A stretch of DNA of 51,566 nt from contig JAAWJM010000012.1 in assembly GCA_022796855.1 (NCBI GenBank), forward strand, positions 1 through 51,566, written 5' to 3'. Made by a program: the position numbers and the translations under genes. This DNA comes from Clostridia bacterium (GTDB lineage: Bacteria > Bacillota > Clostridia > TANB77 > CAG-508). Positions 1-8,889 of this stretch are shown here, piece after piece. Each line of letters opens with the position of its first letter. Within the stretch, counting starts at the first letter, position 1. The notes under the pieces are model-generated. The model saw only the letters and a list, made by a program, of their open reading frames with translations. It ran no database searches and was not told the origin of the DNA.

Positions 1-18
1 AACACATTTAAATGTGTT
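1..18. repeat. 18-bp perfect palindrome
   Basis: The first 18 bases form a perfect inverted repeat (aacacattt followed by its complement) with no loop. It could be an operator or part of a feature cut by the window edge. No function can be assigned. Confidence 0.3.
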
Positions 19-158
19 GTTTGTTCGGCATGATTTTTATCATGTTCGTTTCCATTACTTGTGCTAAGTTTTCCAACAGAGTAATTTATTATACCTTTTA
101 TTTGAATAACTGTCAAGACATCTATCGACATTTTTTTCATCCATTTTCCTTATAACTC

Positions 159-187
159 TTGACTTTTGTATTTGATTAGAATATGAT
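159..187 (+). promoter_or_regulatory. Sigma-A type promoter of rubrerythrin gene
   Basis: TTGACT at 159-164, a 17-base spacer and TATGAT at 182-187 form a near-consensus vegetative promoter about 35 bases before the rubrerythrin start codon. No convincing PerR box is visible. Confidence 0.7.
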
Positions 188-223
188 GGTAGCAGTATTT
201 TTATAATTAAGGAGGATTATGTA

Positions 224-757
224 ATGGAACTAAAAGGTTCAAAAACAGAAGCAAATTTAAAAGCTGCTTTTTCTGGAGAGTCAGAAGCAAGAAATAAGTA
301 TACCTATTTTGCAAGTGTTGCAAAAAAGGAAGGATATGAGCAAATCGCTGCACTTTTCTTAGAAACTGCAGAAAATGAAAAAGAACATGCTAAAATTCAT
401 TTTAAATACTTAAATGGAATTGGGACAACCATGGAAAATCTTGCAGACGCTGCAGCAGGAGAAAATTACGAATGGACCGATATGTATGCTCGTTTTGCTA
501 AAGAAGCGGAAGAAGAAGGATTTAAAGAGATTGCAAATCGTTTTCGTCAAATCGGTGAAGTAGAAAAACACCATGAAGAACGTTATCGTAAATTATTAGA
601 AAATATTCAAGATGGTACTGTCTTTAAAAAAGGAAGTATCGTTATTTGGAAATGCCGTAACTGTGGTCACATTCACGTTGGATTAGAAGCACCAGAAGTT
701 TGCCCTGTATGTGCACACCCAAAATCATTCTTTGAAATAAATGCTGAAAATTATTAG
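224..757 (+). CDS. rbr: Rubrerythrin
   Basis: 177-residue cytosolic non-haem iron protein that reduces hydrogen peroxide in anaerobes. The N-terminal ferritin-like four-helix domain (about residues 1-135) shows the paired diiron ligand motifs, including ENEKEH and EVEKHH. The C-terminal rubredoxin-like domain has CRNCGH and CPVCAH, the four Cys ligands of a mononuclear iron. Length and domain order are typical. AGGAGG lies 9 bases before the ATG, and a consensus promoter precedes it. The gene is alone on its transcript; a family A repeat with a terminator hairpin follows. No CGG codon is in frame. Confidence 0.95.
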   Translation: MELKGSKTEANLKAAFSGESEARNKYTYFASVAKKEGYEQIAALFLETAENEKEHAKIHFKYLNGIGTTMENLADAAAGENYEWTDMYARFAKEAEEEGFKEIANRFRQIGEVEKHHEERYRKLLENIQDGTVFKKGSIVIWKCRNCGHIHVGLEAPEVCPVCAHPKSFFEINAENY

Positions 758-806
758 ACTATATGTTCAAACTTAAAGATTGGAGAAGTTCTAAAGTTTT
801 TCTTAT

Positions 807-906
807 AAGAACCCCCAGTCGCTCCACGACAGCCCCCTTGTTAAAGGGGCTTTTTTGTAAGGTCTTTGAAGTTTGTTTGCAATCAGTAAGTATAAAATGA
901 TAAAAA
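807..906 (+). repeat. Family A intergenic repeat, copy 1 (terminator-bearing)
   Basis: Starts with the cccccagtcg core, then a GC-rich stem (gcccccttg / aaaggggc) followed by T6, then a diverged AT-rich tail. Other copies lie at 6634, 6770 (inverted) and 34483. In this orientation the hairpin and T-run can act as a Rho-independent terminator for rubrerythrin. Confidence 0.75.
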
Positions 907-920
907 TTACATGATAAGCT

Positions 921-2225
921 TTACTTTATTTTCCCTATTAAATCATAATCTTTCACATCAACAATTTTGCAATTAACAAATTGCCCAATCTTATCGGTTT
1001 TCTTGGTTTTATTTTCAATTAATACAACCCCATCACAATCTAATACATCCATATATGTTCTTCCGATATAATACTTTTTATCAAAAGAAATCCCTTCTAT
1101 TAGTACCGTATATACCTTTCCTATTTTTTCTTGCAATTTGGCTTTTGATATTTCTTGTTGTAGTGCCATAATTTGATTATATCTCTTCTTCTTTGTTTGA
1201 GGATGAATGTGTCCATTTAATTTTTCGGCTGGAGTTCCCTCTTCTTTGGAATAGGCAAATGCTCCTAGTTTATCAAATTTTACTTCTTTGATAAAATCAT
1301 ATAATTCTTCAAAATCTTCTTTGGTTTCTCCCGGAAAACCTACCATAACCGTAGTTCTTAAGATAACATCAGGAATTTCGTTTCGTATTTTATTTATCAC
1401 ATTTCGTATGCTTTCTCCATCACTATGGCGATTCATTCGTTTTAAAACTGGATTTGCAATATGTTGAATGGGAATATCAAAATAATGGCAAATTTTCTTA
1501 CTATTTTTTACGGTTTTAATCAGTTCTTCTGTTATGGTTTCTGGATAGGAATACAAGAAACGAATCCATTTTAGTTTTGAAATTTTCTCTAACTCTTTTA
1601 ATAAACTAGCAAGTCTTGGCTCACCATATAAATCGATTCCATATTTAGTAGTATCCTGTGCAATCACAATCAATTCTTCTATTCCTTTATCCACTAACAT
1701 TTTTGCCTCTTTTACAATTTCGTCTTGTTGTCTACTAACAAAAGGGCCTCGAATACTTGGAATAGCACAATAGGTACAATGATTACTACAACCTTCTGCA
1801 ATTTTTAAATAGGCGGTTTTATCTCCTGTTGTAATTCGGCGTTCTTCATATGTTAAATTACCTTTCTTGTTTATATTGGGTAATACACAAGAAACTTCTT
1901 TCCAAAAGTCTTCATAATCGTTACACCCAATCCATAAGTCCACCTCTGGAATTGCTTTTTTAAGTTCTTCTTGATAGCGTTTTACCAAACACCCTGTAGC
2001 AATCACATATTGGCAATGTTTCTTTTTATATTCACACATTTCTAAAATCGTATTAATTGCCTCTTGTTTGGCACTCTCAATAAAGCCACAAGTATTGATT
2101 AATATGACATCTGCTTTACTTGGTTCATTCACTGTTTCAAACCCATTTTTTTCAAATAAACCTATCATCATTTCTGTATCAACTAAATTTTTACTACACC
2201 CAAGTGATATATATCCTATTTTCAT
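921..2225 (-). CDS. rimO: Ribosomal protein S12 methylthiotransferase RimO
   Basis: 434-residue radical-SAM enzyme that adds a methylthio group to the conserved aspartate of ribosomal protein S12. It has the UPF0004 N-terminal domain (MKIGYISLGCSKNLVDTE), the radical SAM CxxxCxxC motif in GCSNHCTYC near residue 150, and a C-terminal TRAM domain. I chose the ATG at 2225 because AGGAGG lies just before it and it gives the usual MKIGY start; a reading 30 codons longer is possible but has no such support. Its substrate gene rpsL is in this same window (27.7 kb). No in-frame CGG. Confidence 0.93.
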   Translation of the reverse strand: MKIGYISLGCSKNLVDTEMMIGLFEKNGFETVNEPSKADVILINTCGFIESAKQEAINTILEMCEYKKKHCQYVIATGCLVKRYQEELKKAIPEVDLWIGCNDYEDFWKEVSCVLPNINKKGNLTYEERRITTGDKTAYLKIAEGCSNHCTYCAIPSIRGPFVSRQQDEIVKEAKMLVDKGIEELIVIAQDTTKYGIDLYGEPRLASLLKELEKISKLKWIRFLYSYPETITEELIKTVKNSKKICHYFDIPIQHIANPVLKRMNRHSDGESIRNVINKIRNEIPDVILRTTVMVGFPGETKEDFEELYDFIKEVKFDKLGAFAYSKEEGTPAEKLNGHIHPQTKKKRYNQIMALQQEISKAKLQEKIGKVYTVLIEGISFDKKYYIGRTYMDVLDCDGVVLIENKTKKTDKIGQFVNCKIVDVKDYDLIGKIK

Positions 2226-2315
2226 GCCTTCTCCTCCTAAAAACAACACTATTTTATCACATTTTGTCGATTTTTTATAGACTATTTTATAAAATTTGTT
2301 ATATAATAATGACAT

Positions 2316-2341
2316 ACAAGGGGCGATTCTACATCGACCCA
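2316..2341 (+). repeat. Half-copy of family B repeat
   Basis: The segment aaggggcgattctacatcga resembles one arm of the tgtagggg palindromes at 4201, 34882 and 42259. It lies immediately upstream of deoD. Only one arm is present. Confidence 0.4.
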
Positions 2342-2359
2342 GAATTTAGGAGGTTTGTT

Positions 2360-3081
2360 ATGACACCACATATTGAAGCAAAATTTCGGAGAAATTGCAA
2401 AAACGGTTTTAATGCCAGGAGACCCTCTTCGTGCCAAATTAATTGCCGACACTTATTTAGAAAATGCAAAATTGGTAAGTTCGGTTCGTAACATTTATGC
2501 TTATAGTGGAACCTATAAAGGAAAAGAATTAACCGTAATGGCATCTCGGTATGGGAATTCCAAGTATGGGGATTTATTCGTATGAATTATATCATTATTA
2601 TGCGGTAGAAAATATCCTTCGCCTTGGTTCTTGTGGCGGATATACCAAAGATTTAAATATGTTTGATTTGGTTTTAGTAGACCATACTTATACAGAAAGC
2701 AATTATGCTCTTTCCATGAACAATGAAAACTGCCATTATATTGGCTCTAGTCCTATCTTAAATGAAAAAATCGAGCATACCTCAAAAGCATTGTCTATTC
2801 CCATTGTAAAGGCAAATACCCTATGTGGAGAGGTATTTGACCGATACATGACCAATATGGAAGAAATGAAATCTCGTCTTCCTAAAGAATACAACCTAAC
2901 TGGCGCTGAAATGGAAGCCTTTTCCCTATTTTATAATGCCCATTTACTTGACAAACAGGCAAGCTGTCTTTTAACCGTTGTGGATTCGTATTACTATAAT
3001 GAAGAGGCAACCGCAAATCAAAGACAAAAATCGTTAGATAATATGATTAAACTTGGACTTGAAAGTGCTATTATGACATAA
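2360..3081 (+). CDS. deoD: Purine nucleoside phosphorylase DeoD (two +1 shifts at CGG)
   Basis: Phosphorolysis of purine (deoxy)nucleosides in salvage; cytosolic, usually hexameric. The start ATG at 2360 follows AGGAGG. The product is continuous only if two +1 shifts are made. The first is at CGG 2387 (codon 10), giving AKF-G-EIAKTVLMPGDP. The second is at CGG 2547 (codon 63), giving MAS-G-MGIPSMGIYSYEL. The glycine is the conserved family residue at both places. The shifted product is 239 residues, matching the usual length of about 235. GAEMEAF near the C-terminus is the ribose-binding motif. Without shifting, translation stops early, so the gene would look like a pseudogene. A strong terminator overlaps its end. 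Confidence 0.9.
2387..2390 (+). other. +1 recoding site CGGA in deoD (codon 10)
   Basis: Zero frame TTT CGG AGA. Reading TTT, skipping C and reading GGA GAA restores DeoD. The expected residue is glycine (GEIA motif). Confidence 0.85.
2547..2550 (+). other. +1 recoding site CGGT in deoD (codon 63)
   Basis: Zero frame TCT CGG TAT. Skipping C gives GGT ATG GGA, the conserved GMGIPS segment. It is in frame only after the first shift at 2387. Confidence 0.88.
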
Positions 3082-3095
3082 AATAGCACTTTTTT
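3063..3095 (+). terminator. Rho-independent terminator of deoD
   Basis: The stem aagtgctatt / aatagcactt is followed by a T-run. It overlaps the last codons and stop of deoD. Confidence 0.85.
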
Positions 3096-3208
3096 AACTA
3101 ATATATCATATTGGTTAATCGATTTTTTGTTTTTTACCAAAACCTTTCAAACATTCCTTTTGCTATAACGATGATTTTTACCTCCGTCCCTAAATTCATC
3201 AAAAGAAC

Positions 3209-3237
3209 TTGATTTTTTGTCGTTTTTTTTGTATGAT
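3209..3237 (+). promoter_or_regulatory. Promoter of ppaC
   Basis: TTGATT at 3209-3214, a 17-base spacer and TATGAT at 3232-3237, about 38 bases before the ppaC start. Confidence 0.6.
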
Positions 3238-3274
3238 TATTTTGTTAATAGATTTTATTGAAGGAGAGATGTAT

Positions 3275-4190
3275 ATGAAGACACTTATTTTTGGACATAA
3301 AAATCCGGATACGGATTCGATTTGTTCTAGTCTTGTTATGGAAAAATTTGATAAAAATTTAGGTTTTGATGTAGAAGCCGTAAGACTTGGAGATATTAAT
3401 AAGGAAACACGGTTATGTATTAAATTACTTGAATATAGAGGCTCCTAGGTTTATTTCTGAAGTTTCAGAAGGACAACCTGTTGTTTTAGTTGACCACAAC
3501 GAATTTACACAAAGTGCTACTGGTATTGAAAAAGCAAAAATTGAAACGGTTGTTGACCACCATAGGATTGCTAATTTTGAAACCGCAGAACCTTTATATT
3601 ATCGTGCCGAACCTGTTGGATGTACTTCTACTATTTTATATAAGAAATTTAAAGAAGAACATATGGAAATTGAAAAAAAAGAAGCTGTTTTAATGCTTTC
3701 TGCAATTATTTCGGATACATTACTTTTTAAATCTCCTACTTGTACCAAAGAAGATATATCTGTTTGTGATGAGCTTTCTAAAATCTCCGGTATTGATATC
3801 AATACCTACGGTTTGGATATGCTAAAAGCAGGAACGGATTTAAGTGATTTTACGCCAGAAGAATTAATTAATATCGATTCTAAAGAATTTGCAAGTGGAG
3901 ATTATAAGGTTCAAATTGCACAAGTAAATACGGCTTGTATTGAAGATGTATTACAAAATAAAGAAGCAATTGAAAAGGCAATGGCTAATTTTATGAATGA
4001 ACATGGCTCAAATTTATTTGTTTTATTAATTACCGATATTTTAAACAGCAATTCACAAGCAATTGTGTTAGGAGATATTCCTGTTTTTGAAAAGGCATTT
4101 TCCAAAACTGTAGAAAATAATATGGTATTTTTAGAAGGTGTAGTTTCTAGAAAAAAACAAGTAGCACCTGTTATTATAAATGTGTTATAA
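3275..4190 (+). CDS. ppaC: Manganese-dependent inorganic pyrophosphatase (one +1 shift at CGG)
   Basis: Family II (DHH) pyrophosphatase hydrolysing PPi to phosphate. The N-terminal GHKNPDTDS metal-binding motif, DHNE and the DHH signature VVDHHR are all visible; the C-terminal half is the DHHA2 domain. The ATG at 3275 follows AAGGAGAG. The coding frame is broken at CGG 3410 (codon 46) after NKET. A +1 shift continues with [12 protein letters not shown] and gives 304 residues, the usual length. At this site the residue is not strictly conserved (often Gln or Lys in relatives), so glycine is inferred from the other sites. A palindromic family B repeat follows the stop. Confidence 0.92.
3410..3413 (+). 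other. +1 recoding site CGGT in ppaC (codon 46)
   Basis: Zero frame ACA CGG TTA. Skipping one base gives GGT TAT GTA TTA AAT. Unshifted reading ends at TAG 12 codons later. Confidence 0.85.
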
Positions 4191-4200
4191 ATTTTTCACG

Positions 4201-4287
4201 CTACAGGGGCGACTAGCAGTCGCCCGTTACTTCGAAGCATATCTGTAATTTCTTCGAAGAACGGGCGTCTACTAGACGCCCCTACAG
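4201..4287. repeat. Family B palindromic repeat, copy between ppaC and hslO
   Basis: Long imperfect inverted repeat. The arms begin ctacaggggcg and end cgcccctacag, each carrying an inner short inverted repeat. It lies between convergent ppaC and hslO and could fold in RNA from either strand, so it may act as a bidirectional terminator. Confidence 0.75.
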
Positions 4288-5169
4288 TTATATTTTCTCT
4301 ATTATTTCTTCTAATTCTTCCTTATGAAAAATATATTTTTTGTTACAAAAATGGCATACGGTTTCAATATTTACTTTGGTATCAATCATATCTTGTAATT
4401 CTTTTTTTCCAAGAGAAATTAATCCTCTTTCTATTTTTTCTTTGCTACAATCGCATTCATATAATGGCATAATACTGTCTTCCACAATTTGCACTTTGTC
4501 ATCTCCTGTTAAGTCTTTTGCAATTTCAAGTAAGCTCATGCCTTCTTCCATCATCTGGGTAAGTGGCTTTGCTTCTCTTATTCGATTTTCTAAAATGAAC
4601 AAATCGTCCTCAGTAGCATCTGGCATTGGTGTTACAATATAGCCCCCGCTTTTTCTTACTCCATTTTTATCTACGAGTACTCCTAAATTAACGGCAGTAT
4701 TGGTTTGTTCGGAAGTTGCAAAATAAGAGGCAAAATCCTCTGCAATCTCTCCTGAAACCAATGGTACCATTCCGGTATAGGGTTCTTTTAGCCCAATATC
4801 TTTTACTACATTTAAGTAGCCTTCTTTTCCAACAGCTCCTCCTACGTCTAATTTGCCATTTTTTAATGGTAAACTAACCACAGGGGTTTGTACATATCCT
4901 TTTAATTTTGGAAAGTTATTCGAAACAATTAACATTCCACCAAGTGGTCCATTTCCTTTTATTTGAACCGTTAATTTATCCTTTTCATTTTTCATCCCCA
5001 CTGCCATTAAAGCACTTATGGTAAGTGCTCTTCCAAAAGCAGCCGTTGCCACTGGGCTTAAGTCATGGGTATTTCTTGCTTTTTCTACTAGCCTTGTGGT
5101 ATTAGCACATAGAATATTGATTCTTCCATTATAAGCTAACATCTTAACAATTCGATCATGATTTTCCAT
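4288..5169 (-). CDS. hslO: Redox-regulated chaperone Hsp33
   Basis: 293-residue cytosolic holdase activated by oxidation. The N-terminal domain is typical (LSPVATAAFGRAL). The C-terminal redox switch shows CDC at about residue 239 and CHFC about 33 residues later, the CxC...CxxC zinc site of the family. Length is as expected. It runs convergently to ppaC, with a family B palindrome between. No in-frame CGG occurs, although ccg is present in other phases. Confidence 0.93.
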   Translation of the reverse strand: MENHDRIVKMLAYNGRINILCANTTRLVEKARNTHDLSPVATAAFGRALTISALMAVGMKNEKDKLTVQIKGNGPLGGMLIVSNNFPKLKGYVQTPVVSLPLKNGKLDVGGAVGKEGYLNVVKDIGLKEPYTGMVPLVSGEIAEDFASYFATSEQTNTAVNLGVLVDKNGVRKSGGYIVTPMPDATEDDLFILENRIREAKPLTQMMEEGMSLLEIAKDLTGDDKVQIVEDSIMPLYECDCSKEKIERGLISLGKKELQDMIDTKVNIETVCHFCNKKYIFHKEELEEIIEKI

Positions 5170-5258
5170 TCTTCATTCCCTCTTTCTTCACAAGCAAATT
5201 ATATCATATTCCAGAATAAAAAAAAAGATTGGAATTTATTTTTCCAATCTTCCCTATT

Positions 5259-5411
5259 TTATTCTTCTTCAAACATATCTTTTCCTACTCCACATAATGG
5301 GCATACCCATGTATCTGGTAAATCTTCAAACGCTGTTCCTGGTGCAATACCATTATCTGGGTCTCCTACTTCTGGGTTATATTCATAACCACATGCTAAA
5401 CATTTATACAT
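5259..5411 (-). CDS. Rubredoxin (internal start)
   Basis: 50-residue electron carrier with the two iron-binding knuckles CLACGY and CPLCGV. The ATG at 5411 is preceded at ideal spacing by AGGAGGTG, so it is almost certainly translated on its own. The same frame is also open from the upstream transferase with no stop. Rubredoxin fits the peroxide-reducing system that includes the rubrerythrin at 224. Confidence 0.88.
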   Translation of the reverse strand: MYKCLACGYEYNPEVGDPDNGIAPGTAFEDLPDTWVCPLCGVGKDMFEEE

Positions 5412-6498
5412 CTCTTCACCTCCTCTTAATTTAAACATATTTTTATAGCCTAGTGCTATTACGGCTATTACAATTAATGCAAAAGAAATGGCTTTCCAAA
5501 TACCACTTTCTAATAGAACAATTGCAAACATTCCAAGGGTTGCACTGATTCCATATAAAATTAGTACTGCCTCTTTTTGTGTAAATCCATTTTTTAACAT
5601 TTTATGATGTAAATGTCCTTTATCTGGCATGACTACTGCTTTTAGTGATTTTCCTTTTATCATTCTTCTTACAATAGCAAATAATGTATCAAATACTGGA
5701 AGTGCTAGTACAATCAGTGGTGCTACAATTACAATTAAAGTATAGGTTTTAGCAATTCCTAAAATCGAAATAACTGCTAGTGAAAAACCTAAAAAGTTAG
5801 AGCCAGCATCCCCAATAAAAGTTTTGGCAGGATTAAAATTGAATGGTAAAAATCCCGCAAGTGCACCAGCCAAAGCCGTTATCATAAGAATGGCAATAAT
5901 TGGTGAACCATTTAAAGAAAAGATAATTAATAGCGATAAACAAGATATCAGTGATATTCCAGAGGAAAGTCCATCTAATCCATCAATTAAATTAATTGAA
6001 TTTGTAATTCCCACAATCCACCCTAAGGTTAGTATGGTCGAAAAGATGTGATTTAATTCCGTAAATCCTTCTTCATCGAAAAAAGGTACGCTAATATGTT
6101 CTATACTAATTCCACTTTTCATAACAATAACGGCTGCTACTATTTGTGCTACTAGTTTTACTAACGCTGGTAAGCCTTTCACGTCATCAATAAAACAAGT
6201 AATAATAATGACCAAAGCTCCTAGTAAAAATCCTGCTAATTTAATATTATAGTCTTCTATCCCGTAAATTAAGACTTCCTTCAATTCCTAAAATAGCAAT
6301 TAAATATACAATTGATACCAAAAATCCAGCAATAACAGCAAGTCCACCAAGTCTTGGCATAGGCTTTTTGTTCACTCTTCTTTCGTCTTTTGGTAAATCA
6401 ATCGCTCCTACTTTTTTGGCTAATTTTATGGTATATGGTGTAATAACAAATGCAGTAATAAATGCTAGTAAAAATGCGATTGCAATATCTCCCCACAT
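5259..6498 (-). CDS. Undecaprenyl-phosphate GlcNAc-1-phosphate transferase, fused in frame to rubredoxin (one +1 shift at CGG)
   Basis: Polytopic membrane enzyme of the WecA/TagO/MraY superfamily that starts teichoic acid or other surface glycan synthesis. Motifs visible: the PMPRLGG loop, [31 protein letters not shown] and the HLHHKML motif typical of WecA/TagO. The frame is broken at CGG 6264 (codon 79) after SLNL; a +1 shift continues with [11 protein letters not shown]. No stop separates its C-terminus from the downstream rubredoxin, so the shifted reading is 412 residues: about 360 of transferase, a short linker and 50 of rubredoxin. Rubredoxin also has its own ribosome binding site and ATG. 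Confidence 0.85.
6261..6264 (-). other. +1 recoding site CGGG in wecA/tagO homologue (codon 79)
   Basis: Zero frame TTA CGG GAT then TAA five codons later. Skipping C gives GGG ATA GAA GAC and continues in the transferase frame. Confidence 0.85.
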
Positions 6499-6633
6499 AA
6501 TAAGCCCCCTACTTCTTATTTTGTTTTCTTACTTTTACAACTATATCATACCCTTAGGCATATTACAAGATTTTTTTCATATATATTAGTAACTTTTGTT
6601 ATGATTCAGAGTATGTATTTATCATTTCGTTTT

Positions 6634-6733
6634 AAGAACCCCCAGTCGCTCCGCGACAGCCCCCTTGTTAAAGGGGCTTTCTTGTAAGTACTTCGAAGTT
6701 TGTATGCAATAAGTAAGTACAAAATAATAAAAT
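6634..6733 (+). repeat. Family A intergenic repeat, copy 2
   Basis: Nearly identical to the copy at 807, including the tail with cgaagttt and aagtaagtac. With the inverted copy at 6770 it fills most of the 394-base gap between the divergent transferase and ylbJ genes. Confidence 0.8.
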
Positions 6734-6769
6734 ATAATAATTTACTAATAGCTCAAATTTATTTGATCC

Positions 6770-6840
6770 TACGAAGCACTGCAAAAAAGCCCCTTTAACA
6801 AGGGGGCTGTCGCGCGGGAGCGTGACTGGGGGTTCTTAAA
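6770..6840 (-). repeat. Family A intergenic repeat, copy 3 (inverted)
   Basis: Same core in the opposite orientation to copy 2, ending in ggggttcttaaa. Copies 2 and 3 form a large inverted repeat around an AT-rich 36-base centre. Confidence 0.8.
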
Positions 6841-6892
6841 AGTTAGCACTCTGAATAGTAACACCTTTTCTGTAATGATAGGAGTGTTTTGA

Positions 6893-8076
6893 ATGAAACG
6901 TGGTATTAGTTTTGTTTGTTTGTCTTTGAGGAAAAACATATTACCCTTTTTCTTTGTAGGCTTTACTGTTTGTCTGGTTCTTTTCTCTAAAAGCAATCTA
7001 CAAGCAACAAAGTCTCGGCTTACTTTTATGGGCAAATTCGGTCGTTCCTGCTCTTCTTCCGTTTTTTATTGCCACAGAATTATTAAGCCATACTAGCATT
7101 GTTTCTTATGTAGGAAAATTATTTCAAAAATGGATGAGACCTGTTTTTCGTGTTCCTGGTATTGGCGCTTATGCATTTATAATGGGAATTATTTCTGGTT
7201 ATCCAGTTGGTGCAAAAATTGTTACAAAATTCAGGCAAGACGGTCTATGTACCAAAGCAGAAGCTGAACGACTTCTTGCTTTTACGAATAATTCTGGTCC
7301 TTTGTTTATTATTGGAACAGTTGGTATTACTCTATTTGGTAATACTCAAATTGGTATACTACTATTTCTTACCCATCTATTAAGTTGTATTTTGGTTGGA
7401 TTTTTCTTTCGTTTTTGGAAATATCATGATAAGGAAAAAATCCATTCCCATATGATGTCTACCACCAATTCTTCGGTTACTTTTTCAAACTTAGGGGAAA
7501 TTTTAGCCAATAGTATTTTAAATGCCATACACACCATTTTTGTTATTGGTGGTTTTGTTGTACTATTTAGCGTTATTCTTTCTATTTTAAACGAATGCCA
7601 ATTTTTTGAACTACTAAATCATATGGTTACTCCTTTTTGTCATCTATTTGGCATTTCTAATAACTTTATTACTCCTATTGCCTCTGGTATTTTAGAACTA
7701 ACCAATGGCTTACGTCTGGTTTGTGAAATTAGCCAAAAAGCGATTTCTAATAATATCATTGTTTGTTCCTTTTTACTTGGTTTTGGAGGATTTAGTGTTC
7801 TTTTACAGGTACTTAGTATTACCTCAAAATCGGACATTTCGATAAAAGCCTATTTTTTTCGGAAAACTATTACAAGGAACTTTGGCTGCCATTTTAACGA
7901 CACTGTTTATCCACATTTTTCCTGTTTTTAACTTTGATATTTCACCCATTGTTTCAACAAATGTGGAAGCCCTTACAACCTCCACCTCTCCTGTTTATGG
8001 CCTTGCTCTTTTAGCACTTGTTTTTAGTTTTGCTTATTTTCTTTACCCAAAAAAGAAACTAAGACGAATGTCATAA
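6893..8076 (+). CDS. ylbJ: Sporulation integral membrane protein YlbJ (two +1 shifts at CGG)
   Basis: Polytopic membrane protein of the nucleoside-recognition/YlbJ family, linked to spore formation. The ATG at 6893 follows AGGAG. Shift 1 is at CGG 7016 (codon 42), giving KS-G-LLLWANSVVPALLPFFIATE. Shift 2 is at CGG 7860 (codon 323), giving YFF-G-KLLQGTLAAILT, where GKLLQG is the family motif. With both shifts the product is 393 residues, close to the family norm. Without them the first stop comes at about 67 codons. A second conserved stretch is SGYPVGAK. A small gene follows with a 44-base gap. Confidence 0.88.
7016..7019 (+). other. +1 recoding site CGGC in ylbJ (codon 42)
   Basis: Zero frame TCT CGG CTT. 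Skipping C gives GGC TTA CTT TTA TGG, matching the conserved GLLLW segment. Confidence 0.88.
7860..7863 (+). other. +1 recoding site CGGA in ylbJ (codon 323)
   Basis: Zero frame TTT CGG AAA. Skipping C gives GGA AAA CTA TTA CAA GGA. The unshifted frame runs about 22 codons of unrelated sequence to a stop. Confidence 0.87.
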
Positions 8077-8120
8077 AAAAACTTTACCTGAATACCTTTA
8101 TAAAAAAGGAGTGATAAAAA

Positions 8121-8354
8121 ATGGAACGTAATACCGATTTTACTGGATTTCCACCATATGATAATATGACCTTCAACCCAAATTTAGCCAATGACGCCAT
8201 GTACCAAGACCCTATGTTTAATCCTATTGTTCAGTACGAGCAAGCATATATGTATTATCGCTATTTAGCACAACAAATGGATTATAAGATTAAATGCAAA
8301 GAATATGACCGTATGTGTGGGAATAAGGAGCAAAAAGAACGAAGAATTGAGTAA
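8121..8354 (+). CDS. Small hypothetical protein downstream of ylbJ
   Basis: 77 residues, hydrophilic and rich in Tyr, Met, Asn and Pro (FNPNLAND, YMYYRYLAQQ). AAGGAG precedes the ATG and it probably shares the ylbJ transcript. I do not recognise the family. The composition recalls small spore-coat proteins, but that is only a guess from context. Confidence 0.65.
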   Translation: MERNTDFTGFPPYDNMTFNPNLANDAMYQDPMFNPIVQYEQAYMYYRYLAQQMDYKIKCKEYDRMCGNKEQKERRIE

Positions 8355-8489
8355 ATTTTAAGAAAAACACCTTCAATTACGATTGTAATTTACAAGAAAA
8401 GAGGAATTTTTAAAGATAGTTTGACATATAATAACAAATATAGTATACTATATTTATATTAATCAGTCGTCGAAACTGCTTAATGTCTG

Positions 8490-8519
8490 TGTATGTGTTT
8501 AGGGACACATACATTTTTT
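8490..8519 (+). terminator. Hairpin with T-run upstream of the zinc-ribbon gene
   Basis: Stem tgtatgtgt / acacataca with a 6-base loop followed by T6. It lies only 33 bases before the next start codon, so it is either the terminator of the ylbJ transcript or a leader attenuator. Confidence 0.65.
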
Positions 8520-8552
8520 AATCGATATGAGTAATTTGTAAGGAGGCTCATC

Positions 8553-8867
8553 ATGAAAAGAAGAAATTTATTTATAACGTTAATAGTAACAACAATTGTT
8601 CTTATTGCAATTATTGCATTAATAAATATTATTGGTACATCGAACAAATCTTTAAAAACAGAATTAGAACAAAAAGGATTTGATATTTTGGGAAGTGAAC
8701 ACTGTATGTCTGACCATTCTTTAGAAGGAGGAGGAGATGCTTTTACAACATGGGAATGTAAGTTATGTGGAAAAATTGCAGAAAATCCAGATACTAATGT
8801 GCCAACATTGTGTGAAAAATGTGCTAGAAAAACAAATAGATGTAGTCATTGTGGAAAGTTACAATAA
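8553..8867 (+). CDS. Membrane-anchored zinc-ribbon protein
   Basis: 104 residues. An N-terminal transmembrane helix (about residues 7-27) is followed by a short soluble part with three Cys-pair knuckles: CKLCGK, CEKCAR and CSHCGK. These probably bind zinc. AAGGAGG lies upstream. No specific family is recognised. It stands beside a degenerate group II intron and may be accessory. No in-frame CGG. Confidence 0.7.
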   Translation: MKRRNLFITLIVTTIVLIAIIALINIIGTSNKSLKTELEQKGFDILGSEHCMSDHSLEGGGDAFTTWECKLCGKIAENPDTNVPTLCEKCARKTNRCSHCGKLQ

Positions 8868-8889
8868 TATTAACAGTAAGTTTGCCTCA

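Noticed and set aside
2360..3081. deoD as a pseudogene with two indels
   Set aside because: Both breaks are at in-frame CGG and the restored protein is conserved throughout, with a normal start, ribosome binding site, stop and terminator. The same holds for 11 other genes in this window.
6893..8076. CGG simply reassigned to another amino acid
   Set aside because: A three-base reassignment would not restore the frame; in most of these genes the unshifted frame reaches a stop codon soon after the CGG or reads unrelated sequence.
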